Positions 1-8,386 of a stretch of DNA of 64,000 bases are shown one piece after another. A model generated the notes under the pieces. That model worked only from the letters and a program-made list of their open reading frames with translations, searched no databases and had not been told where the DNA came from. Origin of the DNA: Microvirga mediterraneensis (GTDB lineage: Bacteria > Pseudomonadota > Alphaproteobacteria > Rhizobiales > Beijerinckiaceae). Within the stretch, counting starts at the first letter, position 1. The number at the start of each line of letters is the position of its first letter. Both the position numbers and the translations under genes were made by a program. Location: positions 3,457,501 to 3,521,500 of the forward strand of contig NZ_JACDXJ010000001.1 of the NCBI RefSeq assembly GCF_013520865.1, given 5' to 3'.

Positions 1-569
1 AGACGTGCCAGCAATTCGGCGGCGTCGCCTGTGCACCCTGAGAGGAAATGGATGTTCATGGCCAGCACGTTGCGCCGCTGGAGCGCCGTATAGACCTGCA
101 TCAGGTAGGTCAGCGTCAGCGACATCACCGACATGCCGATCAGCGAGTTGAACAGGAAGAGCAGCCGCGTCGGGCTCGTATGGGGGGTGAAGTCGCTCGC
201 GCCGACGATGGCCATGCTGGTCCCCCCCGCATACATCGCGGTGACGAAGTCGGTGGGTGTCTCGCCGTTCGTAGCGCGGATGGACGTTCCGAGCTCCGGG
301 TGCATGATCAACGCTGCACCAAGCGTCAGTCCGAGAGCCCAGACCCCAACCAGCAACACGAGGATGACTGGACCGCAGAAGGACAGAGCCGCGCCTCGTC
401 TGGAGCCGAAAACCTTCGAGGCTTTAACGGCCGAAGCCCAGACAAGCCGCCCGACCCTGGATCCGATAATGCTGGTGCCGATCCGAGCGTAGAGCACGGT
501 CAGAAAGATATCGAGCAAGATGATCAGGATCAGCAATATCCCAAGGCCCTGCTCCAGTCGCCCCATCAT
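1..569 (-). CDS. Ion-channel-like membrane protein, C-terminus cut by window edge
   Basis: Open frame running off the window, read by hand from an ATG at 569 (a second ATG follows directly at 566). The 189 visible residues show a hydrophobic helix at about 7-27, a second at 63-88, a re-entrant-looking segment at 104-128 and a third helix at 136-160. The layout of helix, pore loop ending in G-x-x-D-x-x-P, then helix resembles two-TM potassium channels (Ion_trans_2). The filter reads IVGASD at 121-126 instead of the canonical TVGYGD, so potassium selectivity cannot be assumed. A basic stretch follows helix three, presumably opening a cytoplasmic domain beyond the edge. It lies 36 bp downstream of the secreted beta-propeller gene on the same strand and may be co-transcribed. 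The membrane topology is secure; the channel assignment is inference from the pore-like layout. Confidence 0.7.
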   Translation of the reverse strand, partial: MMGRLEQGLGILLILIILLDIFLTVLYARIGTSIIGSRVGRLVWASAVKASKVFGSRRGAALSFCGPVILVLLVGVWALGLTLGAALIMHPELGTSIRATNGETPTDFVTAMYAGGTSMAIVGASDFTPHTSPTRLLFLFNSLIGMSVMSLTLTYLMQVYTALQRRNVLAMNIHFLSGCTGDAAELLAR

Positions 570-605
570 GGCAGGCCTCCTGTCATGCCAACCGCTCCGT
601 CAGGG

Positions 606-1772
606 TCATTTGGCAGGGTCATTGGGCTGTCCGGTCGACCCGGTCGCCTCTCCGTTTTGTCCAGGCGCGATGCGCCACAGTTGCGTCTCAAGGCGTGGGC
701 CGTTCTCGGGCTTGAACCAGCTCATGTCCTGGATGCGGGAGCCGGTGATGTAGATCGTCCCGTCGGGACCCTCCGAGAATGTATCGGGCCAGCGCAGCCG
801 CTTGTCCTGGACAAGGGTCGTGATGCGATCCCCATCGCGGACCTTAACGGCATCCTGCTCAATCGCGCTCAGATAAAGCCGCCCGCGGCCGTCGATCCAA
901 AGACCGTCCGTCGGCTCGGATTGGGCGACATGCTCCACACGAGCCTCGAGGTCCTTCTCGGACAGACGTGGGTTCTCCAAGGCATCCGTCGCGATGCGAT
1001 AGAGCGTCCGGCCGGTCAGGGCTTTCCAATAGAGCGTGCGCCCATCGGGTGAGAGTGCGATGCTGTCGGCGGCAAATTCGACTCCGCGCCCGTCGGGCCG
1101 GCGCAACTCCTGCCCATCGGTCTTCACCACCACATCCTTTTCCGGCTGGGTGCTCGGGTGGCCGTCAAGGACGCGCCGAGCCTTGCCGTTCTGGATATCC
1201 ACAACGACGAGAGCGCCCCTGGCTCCGGCATCGGTCAGGTAAGCATGCTGCCCATCCGGCGAAAACCGCACATCGTTCAGGTAGCTGCCCTGAGGTGCGA
1301 CCGTCTCATCGAAGCGGATCACCTGCGCAACTTTGTTCGATTTCAGGTCGATCCTGACGAGCTTGGGCCCACCCTGCACGACGGCTGCTGTGGCTGGGGC
1401 GGCCGGATCGACGACCCAGAGATTGCCGTGCGCATCGGCCACGACGCTCTGGACGCACACGAAATGATCTCCGGCGGACATCTGGTTCTTCTTGGCATTA
1501 CGCCAGGAATTCCACTCGTCATCCGGGTAGGGTTTGATCTGGCCGTCGCGCGTCACCTCGGCCACCGAGATCGGTGCATCCTCTGTCCACCGCGGGAAGT
1601 TGACGAAGATGCGACCGTCCTTCGACACGGTCACTCCGGTCACCTGATGTTCAAAGCTGGCGACCTGCTGCAGTTGCGCCGGCCCCTGAGATGGTGCCGC
1701 CCTCTGCTGTGCCATGGATGGGGTGGCCAAGAGCGTTCCGAGAAGCAGGGTCAACGGTGTGAGCCTGAGCAT
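606..1772 (-). CDS. Secreted royal jelly/yellow-family (SMP-30-like) protein
   Basis: About 388 residues. A signal peptide (MLRLTPLTLLLGTLLATPSMA) is followed by a beta-propeller-type protein with repeated SPDG, DGRG and GPDG turns, e.g. RFSPDG, ALSPDG and EGPDGTIYITG. The pattern fits the major royal jelly protein/yellow family (PF03022), whose bacterial members are exported and of mostly unknown substrate; some are annotated as gluconolactonase or dopachrome-related. I chose the ATG at 1772 over the one 12 bp upstream because GGAGG, overlapping the upstream ATG, sits at ribosome-binding distance from it. It is third in a minus-strand group after the alcohol dehydrogenase and a small membrane protein, and precedes the channel-like gene. 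The family call is firm, the function is unknown. Confidence 0.8.
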   Translation of the reverse strand: MLRLTPLTLLLGTLLATPSMAQQRAAPSQGPAQLQQVASFEHQVTGVTVSKDGRIFVNFPRWTEDAPISVAEVTRDGQIKPYPDDEWNSWRNAKKNQMSAGDHFVCVQSVVADAHGNLWVVDPAAPATAAVVQGGPKLVRIDLKSNKVAQVIRFDETVAPQGSYLNDVRFSPDGQHAYLTDAGARGALVVVDIQNGKARRVLDGHPSTQPEKDVVVKTDGQELRRPDGRGVEFAADSIALSPDGRTLYWKALTGRTLYRIATDALENPRLSEKDLEARVEHVAQSEPTDGLWIDGRGRLYLSAIEQDAVKVRDGDRITTLVQDKRLRWPDTFSEGPDGTIYITGSRIQDMSWFKPENGPRLETQLWRIAPGQNGEATGSTGQPNDPAK

Positions 1773-1864
1773 GTTCGCCTCCATCGCGTTGCAATAGATC
1801 GTGTGGGATACGGCTGTCTTTCACGGCGTGAACGCCGCTCGAGCGCAGCCGTATCGTCGCTCGT

Positions 1865-2464
1865 TCAGTGCGGACGCGCCCTCTCTTGCGGAACGCGGCC
1901 GGACACCGCTGCGAGGGGTGGAGCGGCCCGCATGTCGGGCGGCACCTGGAAGTCCTTGGCGGCGCCTCGCGCGGCCTGGACACCCTGCGGGAACCCCGTC
2001 CGGTTCCTGTAGGAGCGTGGCCGGCCACGTGGGCGGCTGTGGCGGGCCGTGACTCCCTGCGCGCCAATGATGTCGAGCAGCGTCACCCCCAGCACCGCCG
2101 CAAGAGCAATCCCGACATTGTCGCGCTTTGGATTGTCGTGCCGCATGGCCGTCATCAGGGTGGCGATGTCGAGCCCATCTCCGGCGACGCGACTCCACAA
2201 TCCGAGATGCTTGTCGGTGGAGAGCGAGACAATGCCGTGCCCAAGTTCGCGTACGCCATAGGCGCGCACGAGGGCCTCCTTGCCTTCCATTCCAAGCGCT
2301 CGGGTGAAGCGCTCCGGCGCGACCAGCTCCGCTATGCCCAGGCCGATGCTGAACCAACCCAACGCTTTGGCCATGCGATCAGCGGCCCCCAGCGAGCTGG
2401 GGCCGGAGTGGAGGACCTTCGGGTCGCCCTTGGACCGGGCGATGTTCGAGATGTAATAAGCCAT
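1865..2464 (-). CDS. Small membrane protein of the cyclase/dehydrase-associated type
   Basis: 199 residues starting MAYYISNIARSKG, with a good GGGAG ribosome site before the ATG. Hydrophobic helices are visible near residues 31-50 (ALGWFSIGLGIAELVAP) and 115-135 (GIALAAVLGVTLLDIIGAQ). Between them is a conserved-looking RAYGVRELGHG segment. The tail is rich in Arg and Pro and ends with VPPDMRAAPPLAAVSG. Similar proteins in related bacteria are often named cyclase/dehydrase, or carry the SRPBCC domain fused behind such an N-terminus; no SRPBCC domain is present here. It begins 18 bp after the alcohol dehydrogenase stop, so the two are almost certainly co-transcribed. The function is not known. 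An overlapping frame gives a longer alternative reading, but only this one has coherent hydrophobic segments. Confidence 0.75.
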   Translation of the reverse strand: MAYYISNIARSKGDPKVLHSGPSSLGAADRMAKALGWFSIGLGIAELVAPERFTRALGMEGKEALVRAYGVRELGHGIVSLSTDKHLGLWSRVAGDGLDIATLMTAMRHDNPKRDNVGIALAAVLGVTLLDIIGAQGVTARHSRPRGRPRSYRNRTGFPQGVQAARGAAKDFQVPPDMRAAPPLAAVSGRVPQERARPH

Positions 2465-2482
2465 GTCTTCTCTCCCGGTTCT

Positions 2483-3658
2483 TCAGGGCTTCAAAACGAC
2501 CTTGATGCAGCTGTCCTGCTTGTCGCGGAACACCTTGTACATCTCGGGTCCCTCATCGAGGCTCACGGTGTGGGTGATGACGAACGAGGGGTCGATCTGG
2601 CCCTCCTCGATGCGGCGCAGAAGATCATCGGTCCAACGGTTGACGTGCGTCTGGCCCGTCCGAATGGTCAGCCCTTTGTTCATCAGCTGACCCATCGGGA
2701 TCTTGTCGACCAATCCGCCATAGACACCGGGGATTGAAATCACGCCTGCCGGGCGGCACACGTAGATCATCTCGCGCAACACGTGTGGCCGGTCGCTTTC
2801 GGCTCCCAGCATCTGCTTGGTGCGATCGTAGACCGTATCCGGCATGGAGGGCGAGACATGGGATTCCATCCCGATGGCATCGATGCACTTCTCCGGGCCC
2901 TCGCCGCCGGTGAGCTCGTTCAGGCGCTCCACGACGCTCTCCTCGTCGAAGTTGATGGTGATGGCGCCACCGGCTTGCGCCATTTCCAGGCGCTCCGGCA
3001 AATGATCGATGGCGATCACCTGCTGGGCGCCGAGGAGGACGGCGCTGCGGATCGCCATCTGGCCGACGGGACCGCAGCCCCAGATCGCTACCGTGTCCGT
3101 CGGCTGGATGTCGCACTGGACGGCCGCCTGCCAGCCGGTCGGGAAGATGTCTCCGAGGAAGAGAACCTTCTCGTCCGGGATCCCATCCGGTACCTTGATG
3201 TGGGTCGCATCGGCAAAGGGAACGCGCAGATATTCAGCCTGCCCGCCAGGATAGCCGCCGGTCAGATGCGTGTAGCCGAACAGGCCTGCGGTCGCGTGGC
3301 CGAACACCTTGTCAGCGAGATCCTTCTTGCGATTGCTCCGCTGACAGACGGAGAAGTTGCCGCGCTTGCACTGATCGCACTCGCCGCAGATGATCGTGAA
3401 CGGGACAACCACGCGGTCCCCCTTCTTGAGCTTGCCCTTCGCTTCGGGCCCGACCTCAACGACCTCTCCCATCATCTCGTGTCCCATGACATCGCCGGGC
3501 AGCATGGCCGGGATGAAGTTGTGGAACAAATGCAGGTCCGAGCCGCAGATGGCGCAGCTTGTCACCTTAACGATTGCGTCGCGCGGCTGCTCGATCTCGG
3601 GGTCAGTGACGGTGTCGCAGCGGATATCTTCCTTGCCGTGCCAAACGAGGGCTCGCAT
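2483..3658 (-). CDS. Zinc-dependent alcohol dehydrogenase (formaldehyde dehydrogenase-like)
   Basis: 391-residue medium-chain dehydrogenase. Catalytic zinc ligands are visible as Cys38 in the ICGSDLH motif and His60-Glu61 in GHE. The structural zinc loop carries four cysteines at 91, 94, 97 and 105. The Rossmann motif is [11 protein letters not shown]. The long insertion after the cofactor domain (around [15 protein letters not shown]) is typical of the glutathione-independent formaldehyde dehydrogenase-like subgroup. It probably oxidises a short alcohol or aldehyde with NAD; the actual substrate cannot be told from sequence. It is first in the minus-strand group with the small membrane protein 18 bp downstream. 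The 244 bp upstream carry no other gene and should hold its promoter. Confidence 0.9.
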   Translation of the reverse strand: MRALVWHGKEDIRCDTVTDPEIEQPRDAIVKVTSCAICGSDLHLFHNFIPAMLPGDVMGHEMMGEVVEVGPEAKGKLKKGDRVVVPFTIICGECDQCKRGNFSVCQRSNRKKDLADKVFGHATAGLFGYTHLTGGYPGGQAEYLRVPFADATHIKVPDGIPDEKVLFLGDIFPTGWQAAVQCDIQPTDTVAIWGCGPVGQMAIRSAVLLGAQQVIAIDHLPERLEMAQAGGAITINFDEESVVERLNELTGGEGPEKCIDAIGMESHVSPSMPDTVYDRTKQMLGAESDRPHVLREMIYVCRPAGVISIPGVYGGLVDKIPMGQLMNKGLTIRTGQTHVNRWTDDLLRRIEEGQIDPSFVITHTVSLDEGPEMYKVFRDKQDSCIKVVLKP

Positions 3659-3902
3659 GCCTTACTCCTCCTCTTGTCCAACGAAGATGCAGAGGTTTCC
3701 ACGTCCGGAACTCGTCACGGTACGGGGCAGGTCTCTGCGGGGATTGTCGTCAGGGCTCGTGGTCCTTGAACGTCTGTGGTGCGGGGAAGGGCTGCGGATG
3801 ATTCCTGAGGAACATCCCTCTCCATTTGATGAAGCGCGTCTCTCCCGCGCTGCCCACCTCTCGCGAGGACAGCAATTCTGAGCGGGCATTCCTGACAGAC
3901 GA

Positions 3903-6188
3903 TCAGGTTTCGGACGAGCCTGACCCCTGAGGCACTTTCAGCCCTGGGCCAGGCGACTGGAATCCAGCGGAGGTCGCAACCAGCACGGCTTGTGACAGGG
4001 TCTGTACGCCAAGCCGCTGCATAACGTGGGCTCGATGGGTTTCTACCGTTCGAGGACTGAGGCCAATGTCCCGCCCAATTTCCTTGTTGGTCTTGCCGGC
4101 CACCAAGCCTGCCAGGACCTCGCGCTCCCGTTCCGACATCTCGGCGATCCGAAGCCGCACCCGATCAGCCTCCTGGTTCTGCTCTTCCGCTTCACTGGTG
4201 ATGGCCGCGGCCGACGCCACCGCGGCCAGAAGTTGGTCCGATCCATACGGGACCAGCAGGAAGTCCACCGCTCCAGCTTTCATCACCTGCACGGCAAAAG
4301 CCACGTCGCCTTTAGCATCCCCCAGAACAATGACGGGCAGGCCGATGTGCCGGGCCTTGAGCTCCCTCGGAATGACCAGACCACCCGCGCCAGACCGGCC
4401 GATGTCGAGAACAACGCAACCGGTCGCGAGAGCCGGGGCCGCCTCCAGGAAGGCTTTGCCGGAGGAAAAGACCCTGACCCTGTAACCGGCATCGCGGAGT
4501 AAATGGGAGACAGCTCGGCGGTCGGTCTCTTCGCCATCGACAACATACACGAAGCGCCCCTCATCTCGGGTGATGTCCTGGGCAATGCCGCCTGCACGGT
4601 GGATCTGGCCCTGCGCGTCGCGAATGGGGAAAAAGGTGTTCCGGATCCAACGTACAACCCCATTCTGCCGGATGATGCGAAATTCCTCGGTGGTGATTTC
4701 GCCGAGCTTGACGCGCTCCAGGGCCCCTCGCGCACGTTGCCGATCATCTGGATGGACGAAGCGGCTCCAACGGCTGGAATCACCGAGAACCGTCTCTCGC
4801 GCTTCGCCCCAAATGGGTTCGAAAGCGGAGCTTAGGTATTCGAGGTTCATCGTCTCGAAGTTCAGGATCCAAAGGGTACTGCTGGAGTTCTCGGCGAACT
4901 GCCGGAAGCGCTCTTCGCTCTCACGCAGAGCTGCTTCGGCCCGCTTGCGTGTGGTTATGTCAAGCGCAGCTCCGGTGAACCCCACCGGCTGGCCATTCTC
5001 GAAGGTGGTTCGGCCCTGCGTGGAGACCCAGCGCTCAATCCCATCCCCGATCCCGATGACGCGATATTCAATAGCGTAGAGACCAGGCCCGGCAGGATCG
5101 CGGCACTGGGCAATGGCAGCCTCGACGCGCGGGCGATCCTTTGGATGAATGCCGGACAGAAACACCTCCTCGTCGACATGAGCATCAGGCGGAAGCCCCC
5201 ATATCGCCTTGAGCCGGGCATCCCAGTCCAAGGTTCCCGTGGCCGGGTCCCACGTGTATGGCGACAGACCGACGAGGTCGATGGCTGCCTGGAGCCGCGC
5301 CTGGCTTTCGCGCAATGCCTGCTCGGACCGCTTCTCACGATCAATATCCTGCACCACGAAGACTGCGCTCAAGCTCTCGTGAGCAGTGTTGCGGAAGGGC
5401 GCTGCGCTCACTCGCGTCCAGATCTCCTGACCATCGTGGAGTGTGGCGAGGAAGTCGACACCGGGAACAACCATCTCACCCCGCAGCGCCCGCGCGCTCG
5501 GATAGTCCGAAAAGCTGAGATGCTGGTCCTCAGGGGTGTAGCCACGCCAGCGCACGGCTTGCTTGGGATCTCTGGACGGGATTTTATCGAGGGCATAGTG
5601 CTGGAGGAGCCGATTGCTCAGGGTGATGTTTCCCTCTGGATCCGTTAGACCCACACCAACCGGCAATTGCTCCAGAATGGCTGCAAGCTTGTTCTCGCTC
5701 TCGCGCAGGGCCGTCTCGGCTCGGACGCGCTCCGTGGTCTCGTGGACTGTGCACAACACACCGCCGACTCCTCCGGTCTCATCGAGGATAGGGCTGTATG
5801 AAAAGGAGAACCAGGTCTGCTCGGGGTAGCCTTTGCGCATGAGCGTCAGCGGCAAGTCCTCGAAATAGCTGGCCTCTCCTCGTATGGCCTGAGCGGCAAT
5901 GAGGCCGATTATGTCCCAGGCCTCGGCCCAGACTTCGGGAAATGGTTGCCCGAGCCCTTCAGGCTTGTCACCCATGATGGGAAGGTAGGCGTCATTGTAG
6001 AAGCTGATGAGATCCGTTCCCCAGGCCATGTAGGTAGGGAACGCGGAGTTGAGCATGATGCTCAAAGTCGTGCGCAGGGACTGCGGCCAGTTCTCCATTG
6101 GCCCGAGGGGCGTGGCTGCCCAATCATAGGCTCGGATGCGTGCGCCCATGATACCGCCATTGGGGAGAAGCTCGGCCGTCCTCTCCAT
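3903..6188 (-). CDS. PAS-PAS-PAS-PAS-receiver-LuxR regulator without a kinase
   Basis: About 761 residues. I place the start at the ATG at 6188, which has GAGGAG four bases upstream, rather than the in-frame TTG 18 bp earlier. Order: N-terminal PAS (about 20-150, with a YNDAYLPIMG core), then three PAS/PAC units up to about 545, a FixJ/NarL-type receiver at about 548-668, and a LuxR-type helix-turn-helix at about 690-755 (SEREREVLAGLVAGKTNKEI, then SPRTVETHR). No histidine kinase or ATPase domain lies between the PAS units and the receiver. The receiver keeps the phospho-acceptor Asp (VVLDIG), but the acidic pair is DG instead of DD, the switch Thr is replaced (VLGDAKGD), and the conserved Lys is Val (LLVPY). 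It is therefore probably a phosphorylation-independent, PAS-signalled transcription factor. The domain calls are firm, the mechanism is inference. Confidence 0.9.
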   Translation of the reverse strand: MERTAELLPNGGIMGARIRAYDWAATPLGPMENWPQSLRTTLSIMLNSAFPTYMAWGTDLISFYNDAYLPIMGDKPEGLGQPFPEVWAEAWDIIGLIAAQAIRGEASYFEDLPLTLMRKGYPEQTWFSFSYSPILDETGGVGGVLCTVHETTERVRAETALRESENKLAAILEQLPVGVGLTDPEGNITLSNRLLQHYALDKIPSRDPKQAVRWRGYTPEDQHLSFSDYPSARALRGEMVVPGVDFLATLHDGQEIWTRVSAAPFRNTAHESLSAVFVVQDIDREKRSEQALRESQARLQAAIDLVGLSPYTWDPATGTLDWDARLKAIWGLPPDAHVDEEVFLSGIHPKDRPRVEAAIAQCRDPAGPGLYAIEYRVIGIGDGIERWVSTQGRTTFENGQPVGFTGAALDITTRKRAEAALRESEERFRQFAENSSSTLWILNFETMNLEYLSSAFEPIWGEARETVLGDSSRWSRFVHPDDRQRARGALERVKLGEITTEEFRIIRQNGVVRWIRNTFFPIRDAQGQIHRAGGIAQDITRDEGRFVYVVDGEETDRRAVSHLLRDAGYRVRVFSSGKAFLEAAPALATGCVVLDIGRSGAGGLVIPRELKARHIGLPVIVLGDAKGDVAFAVQVMKAGAVDFLLVPYGSDQLLAAVASAAAITSEAEEQNQEADRVRLRIAEMSEREREVLAGLVAGKTNKEIGRDIGLSPRTVETHRAHVMQRLGVQTLSQAVLVATSAGFQSPGPGLKVPQGSGSSET

Positions 6189-6504
6189 ATTGCTCCTCGA
6201 AATCAATCGCGATGGGCGGAGGTAGAGACTCTACCGCATGTGAGATGCCAGATCATCAAGATTGCTTGGAAATATAATCACGTTCAGAGACATGTTGATG
6301 AGGAGCCACTCGGACTCCACCAGAGTGTCCAACGTCCTGTTGAGCGCTGAAGCGGACCAAGCTCTTCCTTCCAGGAGTGCGAGGAATTGCTCTTCGAATG
6401 CCGTCAGATCCAGACAAGGATAAGACTGTCCGCAGCTTCGTTACGCTCCTCATGCACGATCATAGTTCCTGCTCTTCATGAACCCTGTCACCAGCTTCCA
6501 AGTG
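6189..6504. other. Intergenic region between PAS regulator and AraC gene
   Basis: No convincing gene. The stretch is less GC-rich than its surroundings near 6240-6300. As the upstream region of the minus-strand PAS regulator it should contain that gene's promoter, but I could not single out a confident -35/-10 pair. A 65-codon minus-strand frame here shows no family pattern. Confidence 0.4.
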
Positions 6505-7461
6505 TCAATCTTGCTTTGAGTTCCTTCGAAATTCACCTGGAAGAACTCCATAAGTCGCCTTAAACCGGCGGCCGAAGTGTGTCATGTCGAGGAAGCCCCA
6601 AGCGAATGCGATCTCGCTAACGGTTCGATGAGCTTGGAATGGGTCCTTCAGGGCCCTGTGGCAGCGCTCCAGCCGCCGGGACTGGATGAGACGGGCAATC
6701 GATGTGCCTTCTTGAGCAAGCAGCGCGTTCGCGTAGCGCACGCTTACCCCGGCCGCGGCCGCAACGGTCGCGGCATCAAGCCCCCGATCGGTGAGGCGGG
6801 CTTCTATCGCGGCGCGTATGTTCAAAAGGGCGGACGCCTTGGCCGACGAAAGATACGGCCTCGGTCTCTCCTGCGTCTTGGCCAGCGAGACGGCTATGAG
6901 ATCAAGCGTCTGATTTTTGACCGTCTCTATCGCGAACGTGCCCAACTGATCGGTGTAATCCGGCAGCATGGCCAGAAATGCGGAGGCCAAGCCGTGCTCC
7001 GCCTCAGCTGGTTTCATGATCCGGGTGACCATGTCGGTTGTTCTACCGACACGGGCCTCCATAGAACGTCGGGGCGCCTTGAGAACCAGCAACTCCATAC
7101 CCGCCGAGAACTTTCCTTCATAGGGCAAGAGTGGGTCGAGCAGTGTCATGTCGCCGGCCTTCATATCAACCTCGCGGCCTGCCTGCTCCAACACGAGTTG
7201 GCCCGAGATCAAGCGGCAGACAAAAACCTCATCGCTCTGCATCCGAGCACAGTGATACTGTGTATGCGAAACCCTCATCGGCGCGGTCTCGAAGAGCACC
7301 AAGCTCAGGTCGGCCAAAGCACCGGCATGCAGTTCAGCCTGGAAGGTCGGGCGGCACTCAGGTGTGGCATCATGAACGATCAGGTTCTTGCATGCGACAC
7401 TGTGCCAGTAGTCGAACCGGTCGCGCGGATGAACCTGGTCCGTCGAGAAAAGCCTCTCCAT
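6505..7461 (-). CDS. AraC-family transcriptional regulator
   Basis: 318 residues. The N-terminal half (about 1-200) resembles the AraC-binding-like domain PF14525 (RFDYWHSVAC at the start, then a cupin-like region with MKAGDMTLLDP). The C-terminal AraC/XylS domain runs from about 215. Its first helix-turn-helix lies around LDAATVAAAAGVSVRYAN; the second carries the signature SEIAFAWGFLDMTHFGRRFK followed by YGVLPGEFRR. Regulators of this class usually respond to a small aromatic or amine ligand and act on a neighbouring operon, but no obvious target is adjacent: upstream are a DUF6894 gene and an IS remnant. The target and effector are unknown. Confidence 0.9.
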   Translation of the reverse strand: MERLFSTDQVHPRDRFDYWHSVACKNLIVHDATPECRPTFQAELHAGALADLSLVLFETAPMRVSHTQYHCARMQSDEVFVCRLISGQLVLEQAGREVDMKAGDMTLLDPLLPYEGKFSAGMELLVLKAPRRSMEARVGRTTDMVTRIMKPAEAEHGLASAFLAMLPDYTDQLGTFAIETVKNQTLDLIAVSLAKTQERPRPYLSSAKASALLNIRAAIEARLTDRGLDAATVAAAAGVSVRYANALLAQEGTSIARLIQSRRLERCHRALKDPFQAHRTVSEIAFAWGFLDMTHFGRRFKATYGVLPGEFRRNSKQD

Positions 7462-7668
7462 CGCCTTTGACCTTGCGCGTGTTGAATTAGCCGAGCACTC
7501 GTACCGCCCCAGCCGATCCCGGTAAGATTTTCATCCCTATAAAACCGATAACTAGACGGCCTGCAACGACAGTATATCAGTCAAGCAATCCGTGGCTGCA
7601 ATTGTATCCTGTTCAAGACTTTTGCCGGACTAGGAATGTAAGAGTGAATTAGGGGAAACGATCCTTCA

Positions 7669-7920
7669 ATGTCGTCCCGCTACTACTTCAACCTGACCAA
7701 TGGGAGCCACTTCATTCACGACAGTGAAGGTTGCCAGTTGGAAGACATCGATTCCGCTATCGCCTTTGCCAATAAGGCGATCAAGGAACTCCGGGCTGAG
7801 GCTTCGTTGCCGTCTGAAGTTTGGCAAAGGTGGGAAATGGAGATCCGCAACGGCGCCGGCGAGGTGATTTGGGTGGTCCCCTTGGAGCCTTTGCCCGTGA
7901 AGAGTTGCTCTTTGCATTGA
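7669..7920 (+). CDS. DUF6894 family small protein
   Basis: 83 residues with the characteristic start RYYFNLTNG, then a DSEG motif, a helix (AIAFANKAIKELRAEA) and a final strand GEVIWVVPL. This matches the DUF6894 family, small cytoplasmic proteins of unknown function that occur in many copies in Methylobacteriaceae and relatives. The C-terminus (PLPVKSCSLH) is shorter than I would expect and may have been altered. It is followed by a tiny membrane ORF and a transposase remnant, so it sits in a disturbed zone. Confidence 0.8.
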   Translation: MSSRYYFNLTNGSHFIHDSEGCQLEDIDSAIAFANKAIKELRAEASLPSEVWQRWEMEIRNGAGEVIWVVPLEPLPVKSCSLH

Positions 7921-7964
7921 GAGAGCCGCCTTCATCCCGAACCTTCAGCGCAGCCGATGTGACG

Positions 7965-8102
7965 ATGGAAGTTGATGACGATCCGATTGAGACTCAGGAA
8001 GTTGATCCAAGGAACGATGGCCTTGCTCATGTCCTCAGATGGGTAGGATTGATTTTTGCGATTGGCTTTCTCGCAGCGGCGGCGGCTATCACGGTGGGCT
8101 AA
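7965..8102 (+). CDS. Possible 45-residue single-pass membrane protein
   Basis: A 45-codon frame from the ATG at 7965. The N-terminus is acidic (MEVDDDPIETQEVD) and is followed by one strong hydrophobic helix from about residue 28 (LRWVGLIFAIGFLAAAAAI). The upstream part of the same frame has no protein-like character, so I start at this ATG; no clear ribosome site is visible. The acidic-head plus C-terminal-helix pattern looks like a real small membrane protein, but there is no recognised family. Confidence 0.45.
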   Translation: MEVDDDPIETQEVDPRNDGLAHVLRWVGLIFAIGFLAAAAAITVG

Positions 8103-8120
8103 GGGCTCTGTTGAACCGCG

Positions 8121-8258
8121 GACGAAGCGAGACGAGCTGTGACTAAGCGAATGGGACGATATCGCTGGGCGGTGGAGCGCACCCTGGCATGGCTCAACCG
8201 CTTCCGCCGGCTCACGATCCGCTATGAACGCCGTGAGGACATCCATATTGAAGCTTGA
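8121..8258 (+). pseudogene. IS5-family transposase C-terminal remnant
   Basis: The frame ending in TGA at 8256-8258 reads YRWAVERTLAWLNRFRRL, then TIRYERREDIH. This is the highly conserved C-terminal block of IS5-group (DDE) transposases, including the catalytic Glu region. No upstream transposase sequence remains, and the normal continuation after DIH is missing in frame; a shifted frame shortly after about 8254 reads LTL, as intact copies do, which suggests a small deletion as well as truncation. No terminal inverted repeats could be assigned. It is a decayed insertion-sequence fragment and marks past rearrangement between the DUF6894 and uvrA2 genes. Confidence 0.75.
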
Positions 8259-8386
8259 CCCTCCGATCCCAAAGCTATGGGAACCTTGAGACCGTCTACC
8301 TTCGGAGAACCATCGGCCTGCAGCACCCGGTGTGCTGTTTGGGCGGTCGCCAAGACAAATGCCTCAGATCTGCAGGCAGCTCCGGG

